From: Scatosoma sp045644545
GTDB taxonomy: Bacteria > Bacillota > Clostridia > Christensenellales > Borkfalkiaceae
Reading direction: 5' to 3'
Assembly (NCBI GenBank): GCA_045644545.1
Contig: JAZRHC010000027.1
Span: forward strand, 19,928 to 83,927
Length of the DNA: 64,000 nt
Every line of letters starts with the position of its first letter. Positions within the stretch are counted from its first letter, which is position 1. Shown piece after piece: positions 26,816-34,383 of this stretch. The position numbers and the translations under genes were made by a program. Under the pieces are notes generated by a model. It saw only the letters and a list, made by a program, of their open reading frames with translations, searched no databases and had not been told where the DNA came from.

Positions 26816-29185
26816 ATGAAAAACAAAAAGACAAAATTTATAACTCTCTCGGTTGCGTCCGTTCTCGGCGTGGCAACGCTTTTCGGCGGAATCGTTTCCA
26901 CGGGGATTTTGTCGTCTGCGGACGATCCCGAAAGCACCGTAACCTGCTCCGACGTGTTCAGCACGTCTAATTCGGCTTCGCTCGACGATTCGAAGGAATT
27001 CCTTACGGTTTCTTTCCCCGACGACGATAGCTCCGTTAAACTCACGAAGCGCGATTTGGCGCTTAAATGGTACGAAGGGGCGAATCAAGCGGGATATTTC
27101 AGCTTTACTTTTAAGATCGAAAACACCAACTTCGCAACGCTTTCGCTCGTGATCGAAACGGCGTCCGCTTGGGCGACTAAGGACGAAAAGACGGCGAACA
27201 CCGTGACCTTTACGAATACGGACGGCGCGGTAACGGTGAAGGTTAACGACTCGGAAGAATCGACTGCGGTTGACGTGGCGAAGGATATCACGATCAAGCT
27301 TGGCGAGCACGAATCCTACGGCGCGTTTAACGTGTTAATGAATAACGGCGCGGAAGATCAGGATATCGGCGATTTCACGAACGTCGGCGCGAATTTCGCG
27401 GAAAATACTTCGGATATCACGCCGTTTACTTTGAAAACGACGATGCCCGAAATAGAAGAAGGCGAAACGCAGAACGCCGCTTCCATTCAAATCAAATCGC
27501 TGAACGGGCAGAGCTTTGCGCTCACCGAAAAAACTTTGAAAGATACCGCGCTTCCCGTGATCGTAGTCAACGACGAAGTGAACGGTTTTATGCTCGGCAC
27601 GCAATACACGATAACGGCGGAAGCGGTTGACGTGCTTGATTCGAGCGTTTCCGTTACTACGAAATATTATCAGTTCAATCCCTCGAATTATACGGAGGAA
27701 GACCGCTATAAAACGATGCCGTCTAAGCCGTATTTGGGAAAAATCACTTACGAAGGTAAGGAAACGAACGTATATCAAGAGTTCGGTATGGAATATCTTT
27801 CCGTGAAATATACGGCGAAGGACGACGCGCACACGGAGGACGTGCCCGAAATCGAGCTCGTTTGGTACGCGGGGGCAAACGAGAGCGTAAGCCCTGCCGA
27901 TCAGGATTCGACGATCACGGATACGACCCGTTATATCAAGATGGATCGTAGCGCTAATTCGCCTACGTATAGCTGCGTGATCAACGACGACGAGGCAAAA
28001 ACGAGCACGCTCGACGAAGATAACGAATATTATAAGAATTTCAAGGCGGAGCTTGAAACCGCAACGGAAGATCTTGAAATCGGCGACAATACCTACGTGT
28101 ATTTGCCCACTATGAAAGGCTTGATCGACGACGACAACGGCTATAAAAATTTGAAATTCACGGTATCGTATAAAACGGAGAGCTCCACGAGCCCGACGAC
28201 CGTTTCGATTTCGAGCGCGAACGAGCTTAAATTCTCGATCAGCAAAACGGGGCTTTACGAATTTAAAATTATCGCTTCCGATCGGTCGAGTAACGCTATA
28301 AAGGCTTACCTTGAAGGGAAAGAAGTATCGGTCACGACTTCCAACGTTTGGGATATCGACGCGATTCCTTCGTTCAGCTTTACGGTGCAAAAGAGCGAAG
28401 CGATCAGCGTAGAAGACGAATCGGCGAGCGACAGAAAAGAAAGTAAAGTGCTCGATTCGACCTATACTTTCGGCAGTATGGATATTCTCGGCGTTGCGAG
28501 CGATAAATACACTTCTTCCTACGCGCTTTTTAAAATCCATACGGGGAACTACGACGGTCTTGACATAAGCGATCTGTCCGCGATCGAGTATTCGGAGATT
28601 CAAACGCTTGCGAAGGAGAAACAAGCGAGTTCTGCCGAATGGGAGAAAGGCGAATATATCGCGTTCTATCAAAAGGTGTACGCGGAGCTGTTGGCAAAGC
28701 AGATCAAATCGACGGCAACCGCAGACGAGCTTGCGCAGATGGTCAGCGCGTTGACGAATAAAGAAACGGGTGTTTTCACGCAAATCGAGGAATTCGATTC
28801 GAGAATCGACGAGGACGAGCACGCGGACGAATGGAAAAAGAACAATCAATATAACTGGAACGCAAGCGACGCGTCCTTCAAGACGGCAGAAGAAGGCACG
28901 TATTTGATTCTCGGCGTATATAGCGACAAGGATATCGCTTCGAATAAGGCTGCGGCGTATAAAGTGATCACCGCGGCGGAGAAAGAAGACGTGATCGAAG
29001 GGGAAACGGAATGGCTGAAAAACAACCTCGTTTCCGTGATCTTGTTCGGCGTAGCGGGCGTGATGCTTATTTTGATTATCATTCTTCTCTTCGTGAAGCC
29101 TTCCGACGAAACGCTTGAAGACGTGGACGCGAAAGCGCTGAAAGCGAAAACCGTAAAAGAAAAGAAAAAGAAGTCTGACGAATAA
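26816..29185 (+). CDS. Large single-pass surface protein of unknown function
   Basis: The 789-residue product has an N-terminal signal sequence (about residues 7-35) and a C-terminal membrane helix (VSVILFGVAGVMLILIIILL, about 744-763) followed by a Lys-rich cytoplasmic tail, so it is a type I membrane protein with about 700 residues outside. The external part is acidic, rich in Ser/Thr/Asp/Glu, and contains beta-rich Ig-like stretches such as LKFSISKTGLYEFKIIASDR near residue 477. I do not recognise a named family. The start has only a weak ribosome binding site (GAGGC). It has its own promoter and terminator, so it is a single transcription unit or leads into the 29254 gene by read-through. 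Confidence 0.75.
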   Translation: MKNKKTKFITLSVASVLGVATLFGGIVSTGILSSADDPESTVTCSDVFSTSNSASLDDSKEFLTVSFPDDDSSVKLTKRDLALKWYEGANQAGYFSFTFKIENTNFATLSLVIETASAWATKDEKTANTVTFTNTDGAVTVKVNDSEESTAVDVAKDITIKLGEHESYGAFNVLMNNGAEDQDIGDFTNVGANFAENTSDITPFTLKTTMPEIEEGETQNAASIQIKSLNGQSFALTEKTLKDTALPVIVVNDEVNGFMLGTQYTITAEAVDVLDSSVSVTTKYYQFNPSNYTEEDRYKTMPSKPYLGKITYEGKETNVYQEFGMEYLSVKYTAKDDAHTEDVPEIELVWYAGANESVSPADQDSTITDTTRYIKMDRSANSPTYSCVINDDEAKTSTLDEDNEYYKNFKAELETATEDLEIGDNTYVYLPTMKGLIDDDNGYKNLKFTVSYKTESSTSPTTVSISSANELKFSISKTGLYEFKIIASDRSSNAIKAYLEGKEVSVTTSNVWDIDAIPSFSFTVQKSEAISVEDESASDRKESKVLDSTYTFGSMDILGVASDKYTSSYALFKIHTGNYDGLDISDLSAIEYSEIQTLAKEKQASSAEWEKGEYIAFYQKVYAELLAKQIKSTATADELAQMVSALTNKETGVFTQIEEFDSRIDEDEHADEWKKNNQYNWNASDASFKTAEEGTYLILGVYSDKDIASNKAAAYKVITAAEKEDVIEGETEWLKNNLVSVILFGVAGVMLILIIILLFVKPSDETLEDVDAKALKAKTVKEKKKKSDE

Positions 29186-29203
29186 GGCTTCGGCTGGAAA
29201 CTC

Positions 29204-29235
29204 AAAAACCGTCGTTCGATAACGGCGGTTTTTCT
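29204..29235 (+). terminator. Intrinsic terminator after the surface protein gene
   Basis: AAAAACCGTCGTT-cgat-AACGGCGGTTTTT followed by TC and Ts. It lies just upstream of the next gene's ribosome binding site, so the next gene may depend on read-through. Confidence 0.82.
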
Positions 29236-29253
29236 TTCAAAAGGAGGGCACCG

Positions 29254-30075
29254 ATGCTCACGCTCGTTGCAAACGAGGCGCAATCGTTAAAGGAATTTAC
29301 CGAAAATAACTACGCGCAAGCCTCGTTTTTCTGGAATTATCTTATCAAAAATAAAGAAATCAAAGTTAACGGCAAAAAGGTCGGCTCGGATATCCGCCTT
29401 TCGGTCGGGGACGTCGTTTCGTATTATCTTACGCACAAACAGCATTCCAAATCCGCGTTTTCCGTTCTTTACGAGGACGAAAGCGTGCTCGTTGCCGATA
29501 AAGAGAGCGGTGTGAATTCCGAAGCGGTTTTCGCGGCGCTTTCACGGGAAAAAGAAATTTATTTTATCCACAGGCTGGATAGAAACACGCGGGGGCTTAT
29601 GATCTTTGGGAAAACGGCAAACGCCGAAAAATCGCTTCTCAACGCCTTTAAGGAAAAACGTGCGGAAAAGATCTATCACGCCCTGTGCGTTGGCGAGCTT
29701 CGAAAAGAACGCGATACGCTTACCGCCTATCTTCAAAAAGACGAAGCCCGCGCGATCGTGAAGGTGTTCGATTCGCCGCGTTCGGGTGCGGAAACGATCG
29801 TCACGGAATATAAAGTTCTTTCTTTTAACGAGGGGATATCCAAGGTGGAAATCACGTTGCATACGGGCAAAACGCACCAGATCCGCGCGCACTTTTCTCA
29901 TATCGGCAACCCCGTTTTGGGGGATATGAAATACGGAAAAACCCAAGTAAATAAAAAGTATAATAAAAGCCGTCAATGCCTCGTTGCGAAAACTCTGCGC
30001 CTCAACGTTCCCGAGCTGCCCGCGATCGACGGAAAAACGTTTTATTCCGCTTTCGAAGCGGAATTGTCCGAATAA
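29254..30075 (+). CDS. RluA-family pseudouridine synthase with S4 domain
   Basis: The 273-residue protein has an N-terminal S4-like RNA-binding segment (FFWNYLIKNKEIKVNGKKV, residues 25-43), then the catalytic IHRLDRNTRGLMIFGKTANA motif near residue 106 and HTGKTHQIRAHFSHIGNPVL near residue 203. This is the layout of RluC/RluD-like enzymes that modify 23S rRNA uridines. AGGAGG precedes the ATG. It is distinct from the S4-less paralog at 25951. Confidence 0.9.
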   Translation: MLTLVANEAQSLKEFTENNYAQASFFWNYLIKNKEIKVNGKKVGSDIRLSVGDVVSYYLTHKQHSKSAFSVLYEDESVLVADKESGVNSEAVFAALSREKEIYFIHRLDRNTRGLMIFGKTANAEKSLLNAFKEKRAEKIYHALCVGELRKERDTLTAYLQKDEARAIVKVFDSPRSGAETIVTEYKVLSFNEGISKVEITLHTGKTHQIRAHFSHIGNPVLGDMKYGKTQVNKKYNKSRQCLVAKTLRLNVPELPAIDGKTFYSAFEAELSE

Positions 30076-30098
30076 ATAACAGCCGAAAAAAATTTTCG

Positions 30099-30133
30099 TC
30101 CTCCGAACTCTCCGTTTGGAGGATATTTATTTT
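30099..30133 (+). terminator. Intrinsic terminator after the pseudouridine synthase
   Basis: TCCTCCGAAC-tctcc-GTTTGGAGGA (one G-U pair) followed by TATTTATTTT. Confidence 0.75.
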
Positions 30134-30163
30134 GAATAAATTTCCAAAATCCCGCCCAAACGC

Positions 30164-30192
30164 TTGACGAACGGGAAAATATTTATTATAAT
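30164..30192 (+). promoter_or_regulatory. Promoter of the arsR-cadA operon
   Basis: TTGACG (30164-30169), 17 nt, TATAAT (30187-30192). Confidence 0.82.
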
Positions 30193-30209
30193 ATGAATAC
30201 ATATTCATA
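30192..30209 (+). promoter_or_regulatory. Palindromic operator for the ArsR-family repressor
   Basis: TATGAAT-ACAT-ATTCATA is a perfect inverted repeat with 7-bp arms that starts on the last base of the -10 and covers the start point. Its shape (TGAA..TTCA core) matches operators of the CzrA/SmtB group, so autorepression by the next gene is likely. Confidence 0.72.
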
Positions 30210-30234
30210 AATCAATAAATAAAGGAGAAGCAGT

Positions 30235-30594
30235 ATGCATAAAGAGGAATGTACGCACGGCGCGGAGCACGAAGCGGCGGCAACGCGAGCGAAGGAGCGC
30301 GTGCTTTCGTTGGAAGGCTTGGAGGAGATCTGCAACACCTTCCGTATGCTTGGCGAGCCGTCGAGAATGAAGATCGTGCGCGCGCTGTTAGAAGGCGAAC
30401 TGTGCGTGTATCATATCGTGGAAGCGTGCGGAGGCGGGCAGAGCGCGGTCAGCCATCAGCTTCGCGTGCTGAAAGATAATAAGATAGTCAAGAGCAGAAG
30501 GGACGGGCAGAATATTTTATATTCGCTTGCCGACGAGCACGTAAAGGAAATGGTGCGTATCGGCGAGGAGCATCTTTGCTGTAAAAAGCAATAA
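30235..30594 (+). CDS. ArsR/SmtB-family metal-responsive repressor
   Basis: The 119-residue winged-helix protein has the recognition helix segment SAVSHQLRVLKDNKIV near residue 67 and an ELCVYHI segment near residue 52. The alpha-5 metal site of the CzrA/SmtB type is visible as D-x-H-x(10)-H (DEHVKEMVRIGEEH), with Cys where CzrA has its last His. The N-terminus is rich in Cys/His (HKEECTHGAEHE) and the C-terminus has CC, so it may also bind soft metals like CadC. It would release its operator at 30192 when Zn, Cd or Co is high. AAAGGAG precedes the ATG; it is the first gene of an operon with the efflux ATPase 12 nt downstream. Confidence 0.88.
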   Translation: MHKEECTHGAEHEAAATRAKERVLSLEGLEEICNTFRMLGEPSRMKIVRALLEGELCVYHIVEACGGGQSAVSHQLRVLKDNKIVKSRRDGQNILYSLADEHVKEMVRIGEEHLCCKKQ

Positions 30595-30605
30595 GGAGAT
30601 ATAAA

Positions 30606-32711
30606 ATGAAAAAGACTTTACAGCTCGAAGGCTTGGATTGCCCCGTTTGCGCGGGGGAGCTTGAACGGGAAATCGCGGCGATCGAAGGGGTAAGCTTTGC
30701 TTCGCTTACCTTTATCAATCAAAAACTTACGGTGGAGTGCGATTCCCAAAAAACGCTTCAAAAGGTGATCGATAAGGCGAATCACTTCGAAGAAGTGCGC
30801 GTGGTGGAAAGCGGAGCGCACGAACACGAGCACGAGCACGCGCACGAGTGCGACGGAACTCATAAAAAAGAGGTTTTGAAAATCGTGATTGCGGCGGCGC
30901 TTTTTGCGCTTGGGTTTTTGTTGGAAAGCTTGAGCGATAACGCCGTTTTAACGATTCTGCGTTATATCGCGTACGCCGCCTCGTATTTTCTCGCGGGGTA
31001 TTCCGTTTTGGTCGCGACGGGGAAAAATATCGCGAAGGGAAAGATTTTCGACGAAAATTTCTTAATGACGGTCGCTTCGGTCGGCGCGCTGTTTTTAGGC
31101 GAAATACACGAAAGCGTTCTCGTGATGCTCTTATATCAAACGGGCGAATTGTTGCAGGCAATCGCCGTGGGCTCGTCGCGGAAATCTATCGCGCAATTGA
31201 TGGATTTAAAAAGCGAATTTGCCACGCGGGTCACGGAAAACGGCGAACACGAGCATATCCCGCCCGAGCAAGTGAAGATCGGGGATATTTTGCAGGTAAA
31301 AGTAGGCGAAAAAGTGCCCGTAGACGGCGTTTTATTAGACGAAATCGCAGAGCTCGATGCCAAATCGCTTACGGGCGAAGCGCCGCTGAAAGTATTAAAA
31401 GCGGGCGACGAGCTCCTTTCGGGCTGTATCAACGCGGGCAAGGTGTTTATAATGAAAGTTATTCGTCCATACGAGGATAGCGCGGTTGGGAAGATTCTCG
31501 ACCTCGTAGAAAATTCGGCGGCGAAGAAAGCCGCGCCCGAAAAATTTATTACGAAATTCGCGCGCATATATACGCCCGTCGTCTGCCTTATGGCGATCGC
31601 GATTTTTGCGGTTGCGCCGTTGATCTCGTATTTTATAACGGGAGTGGCGAACGTGGCGAGATTCGCGCAAACGGCGCTTACCTTCCTCGTTATCTCCTGC
31701 CCTTGCGCGCTCGTCATTTCCGTGCCGCTTACTTATTTTTCGGGAATCGGCGCGTGCGCGAAAAACGGGATCTTGGTCAAGGGCTCGACCTATCTCGATA
31801 TCGCCGCGAAAGTGAACGCGATCGCTTTCGATAAAACGGGCACGCTTACCGAAGGGGATTTTAAGATTTGCGCTATACGTCCCGAAGCGGGCGTAACGGA
31901 AGCCGAGCTTTTATCGCTTGCGGCAACTCTTGAAAAAAGCTCTTCGCACCCGATCGCAAAGGCGTTTTCGGCGATAGAAAGCGCAGAAGGCGAACGCGTG
32001 GAGGAACTTGCGGGTAAAGGCTTAAAAGGGCTTATTGAAGGCGAAATAGTTCTGGTGGGGAATACAGAACTTTTGAAGGAAAACGGCGTTTCGTTTTCGA
32101 CGATCGAAAGCCCGTACACCCTCGTTTACGTGGCGAAAAGCGGCAGATATTTAGGGGCAATCGAAATCGGCGACAAGATCCGAGCCGAGGCAAAAACGGC
32201 GGTGGAAAAACTCAAAAAGCTTGGGATAGCGCGGCTGATAATGCTTACGGGCGACAACCCCGCACGGGCGGAAAAAATCGCAAACGAGGTAGGCGTGTAC
32301 GAGGTGAACGCTTCGCTCTTGCCCGACGAGAAGCTGAAAAAGGCAGAGCAATTAAAGGCTGAAAACCTGTTAATGTACGTCGGCGACGGCGTGAACGACG
32401 CGCCCGTTATGACGGCGGCGGACTGTTCGGCTTCGATGGGGGCTTTGGGAAGCGCGGCGGCTGTGGAAGCTTCTGATTTCGTGCTGATTTCCGATAATTT
32501 GGGCGCGATTCCAAAGTGTATCAAAATCGCGCGAAAAACCCGTTCGATCGTCAAGCAGAATATCGTGTTTTCCATATTTATGAAAGCGGCGTTTATGGCG
32601 CTCGGGCTGGCGGGCGTATTGCCTCTTTGGCTCGCAGTGTTTGCCGACGTGGGCGTAATGCTTCTCGCCGTATTGAACGCGCTGAGAATGAAAAGAAAAA
32701 TCAAAGAATAA
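30606..32711 (+). CDS. cadA: P1B-type Cd/Zn/Pb-exporting ATPase
   Basis: The 701-residue protein starts with a heavy-metal-binding domain (GLDCPVC) and a His-rich linker HEHEHEHAHECDGTHKK (about 73-90). Eight membrane segments are expected, with the metal-binding CPC in SCPCALVISVPL near residue 363. The ATPase signatures are DKTGTLTEG (phosphorylated Asp), SSHPIAKAF and GDGVNDAPVM. The CPC with a His-rich amino end indicates a Zn/Cd/Pb exporter of the CadA/ZntA group rather than a copper pump. Transcribed with its ArsR-type repressor. Confers divalent metal resistance at the cytoplasmic membrane. Confidence 0.93.
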   Translation: MKKTLQLEGLDCPVCAGELEREIAAIEGVSFASLTFINQKLTVECDSQKTLQKVIDKANHFEEVRVVESGAHEHEHEHAHECDGTHKKEVLKIVIAAALFALGFLLESLSDNAVLTILRYIAYAASYFLAGYSVLVATGKNIAKGKIFDENFLMTVASVGALFLGEIHESVLVMLLYQTGELLQAIAVGSSRKSIAQLMDLKSEFATRVTENGEHEHIPPEQVKIGDILQVKVGEKVPVDGVLLDEIAELDAKSLTGEAPLKVLKAGDELLSGCINAGKVFIMKVIRPYEDSAVGKILDLVENSAAKKAAPEKFITKFARIYTPVVCLMAIAIFAVAPLISYFITGVANVARFAQTALTFLVISCPCALVISVPLTYFSGIGACAKNGILVKGSTYLDIAAKVNAIAFDKTGTLTEGDFKICAIRPEAGVTEAELLSLAATLEKSSSHPIAKAFSAIESAEGERVEELAGKGLKGLIEGEIVLVGNTELLKENGVSFSTIESPYTLVYVAKSGRYLGAIEIGDKIRAEAKTAVEKLKKLGIARLIMLTGDNPARAEKIANEVGVYEVNASLLPDEKLKKAEQLKAENLLMYVGDGVNDAPVMTAADCSASMGALGSAAAVEASDFVLISDNLGAIPKCIKIARKTRSIVKQNIVFSIFMKAAFMALGLAGVLPLWLAVFADVGVMLLAVLNALRMKRKIKE

Positions 32712-32726
32712 AGGAAGGATAAAGCT

Positions 32727-33329
32727 ATGAAAGAAAAAATCAAGCTCGTAGTGGCGACGGGAAACGCGCATAAGCTCAAAGAGATCGCGGAGATATTCCC
32801 GCAGTTCGAGGTCGTATCGCAAAAACAAATGGGCTTTTTTAAGGACGTGGAAGAAACGGGGCTCACCTTTGCTGAAAACGCGCTGATCAAAGCGCGGGCG
32901 GCTTCCAAGGCGCTCGGCTGTATCGCGCTTGCCGACGACAGCGGGCTTTGCGTGAACGCGCTCCAAGGCGCGCCTGGGATTTACAGCGCGCGCTATGCGG
33001 GCGAGCACGGCAACGACAAGAAAAACCGCGAATTGTTGCTGAAAAATATGCAAGGCGTAAAAGATAGGCGGGCGCGCTTTGAATGTGCCGTCGCGCTCGT
33101 GTTTCCGAACGGGAAAGAATTGCTGGCAGAGGGAAAAACGCACGGCGAGATTTTAAAAGCAGAGGTCGGCGACGGCGGGTTCGGGTACGATCCGATCTTT
33201 CAAAGCGACGATTTAAATAAATCCTTCGGCGTAGCGACGGCGGAGGAAAAAAACGCCGTATCTCACCGCTCCCGCGCGTTGCATAATTTATTAGACCTGC
33301 TCGAAAAATCGGGCGAAAGCTTAGTATAA
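32727..33329 (+). CDS. rdgB: RdgB/HAM1 non-canonical purine NTP pyrophosphatase
   Basis: The 200-residue protein is full length for the family and begins with VVATGNAHKLKEIAEIFP, followed by GLTFAENALIKA, ALADDSGLCVNAL, GIYSARYAG and GYDPIFQSD, all family signatures. It hydrolyses dITP, XTP and ITP to monophosphates, preventing their incorporation into DNA. It lies 15 nt after the metal ATPase with an AAGGAAGG ribosome binding site, so it may be carried on the same message. Confidence 0.95.
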   Translation: MKEKIKLVVATGNAHKLKEIAEIFPQFEVVSQKQMGFFKDVEETGLTFAENALIKARAASKALGCIALADDSGLCVNALQGAPGIYSARYAGEHGNDKKNRELLLKNMQGVKDRRARFECAVALVFPNGKELLAEGKTHGEILKAEVGDGGFGYDPIFQSDDLNKSFGVATAEEKNAVSHRSRALHNLLDLLEKSGESLV

Positions 33330-33354
33330 AAAATTTCAAAAACAGCAAGCCAAG

Positions 33355-33385
33355 CGTCTCGTTAAAAACGGGGCGTTTTCCTTTT
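33355..33385 (+). terminator. Intrinsic terminator after rdgB
   Basis: CGTCTCGTT (33355-33363) pairs with AACGGGGCG (33367-33375) with two G-U pairs, followed by TTTTCCTTTTG. Confidence 0.7.
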
Positions 33386-33441
33386 GTCAAAAATAAATAA
33401 AACCCGTTTGATTTTCGCAAAATAAGTAAAAAAAGAATTTG

Positions 33442-33525
33442 TTACCGCTTTTTTACAAATTCGGGGATTTTGTTACCGTTTTTTTACAAAAAAGTGCGGA
33501 GTTTTTTACAAGTGGGAGTTAAAAT
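33442..33525 (+). promoter_or_regulatory. Pho-box-like array and promoter of the pst operon
   Basis: Hexamers TTACCG (33442), TTTACA (33452), TTACCG (33473), TTTACA (33483) and TTTACA (33505) are spaced 10, 21, 10 and 22 bp, i.e. on one face of the helix. They resemble the TT(A/T/C)ACA repeats bound by PhoP in Bacillus. A -10 TAAAAT (33520-33525) has no good -35, as expected for an activated promoter. Binding is inferred. Confidence 0.6.
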
Positions 33526-33556
33526 AAAGGCACGAAACAAAAAGGAGAAAACAATT

Positions 33557-34360
33557 ATGAAAATGAAAAAATTCGTAGCAACGGTTATGGCGCTTACGGC
33601 GATGGGGTCGGTCGCGACCTTCTCTGCCTGCGGGAAAGCGGAAGTTATTGAAATCGCGGGCTCGACTTCCGTGCAGCCCTTGATGGGAGTGCTTGCGGAC
33701 GCCTATATGGCAAAGCACGATAACGTACAGATCAAAGTCGAAGGTGGCGGCTCGTCGATCGGCGTATCTAACGCGAAAGAAGGCAAGGGGGATTTCGGTA
33801 TGGCTTCTAAGGCAGTTTCCGAACAAGGCGTTACGACGGTGAAGCTTTGCGACGACGGCATTATCGTGATCGCCAATAAACAAAGCGCGCTCACGGACGT
33901 AACGGGCGTTCAGCTCTTCGATCTTTACGTATCGGGTATCGCGCTCGGCACGGTGACGACGCCCGTAACGAGAGAATCGGGTTCTGGCACGCGCGACGCG
34001 TTCGAAGGACTCGTAAAGAGTGCGGACGGCACGAAGCTCGAAACGGTATCTGCACGCGCGCCTACGCAGGAATTTTCCTCGACGGGCACGGCAATGACCT
34101 ACGTGGAACAGAATACAAACGCCTTGGGCTATATCTCTCTCGGCGCGTACGATCAAAAGAAAGTGAAAAAGCTTTCCTTTGAAGGAGTGGAAGCGACGGC
34201 GGAAAACGTGAAAAACGGCTCGTATAAGCTCGCCCGCCCCTTCAATATCTTATATAATACGAAAAACGGTTTGTCCGAAGCGGCGCAAGGCTTCCTTGAT
34301 TTTATTCTCTCCGAAGAGGGGCAGACAATCGTAGCGGAAGAAGGCTATATCACTCTTTGA
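33557..34360 (+). CDS. pstS: Phosphate ABC transporter substrate-binding lipoprotein PstS
   Basis: The 268-residue protein has a lipobox TFSAC (Cys25) and the phosphate-binding signatures IAGSTSVQPLM near residue 33, GGGSSIGVSNAKEGKGDFGM, and TRESGSGTRDAFEG. It binds orthophosphate outside the membrane. The ATG at 33557 is chosen because of AAAGGAG 10 nt upstream and the signal peptide; the frame is open further up without a plausible start. First gene of pstS-pstCA-pstB-phoU, behind a Pho-box-like array. Confidence 0.95.
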   Translation: MKMKKFVATVMALTAMGSVATFSACGKAEVIEIAGSTSVQPLMGVLADAYMAKHDNVQIKVEGGGSSIGVSNAKEGKGDFGMASKAVSEQGVTTVKLCDDGIIVIANKQSALTDVTGVQLFDLYVSGIALGTVTTPVTRESGSGTRDAFEGLVKSADGTKLETVSARAPTQEFSSTGTAMTYVEQNTNALGYISLGAYDQKKVKKLSFEGVEATAENVKNGSYKLARPFNILYNTKNGLSEAAQGFLDFILSEEGQTIVAEEGYITL

Positions 34361-34383
34361 TAACGATAAGGATATAAAAAATT

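Noticed and set aside
27335..28849. A 504-codon open frame on the minus strand inside the large surface-protein gene
   Set aside because: It is antisense to a gene with signal peptide, membrane anchor and promoter; it has Arg/Phe-rich composition typical of shadow frames and no ribosome binding site.
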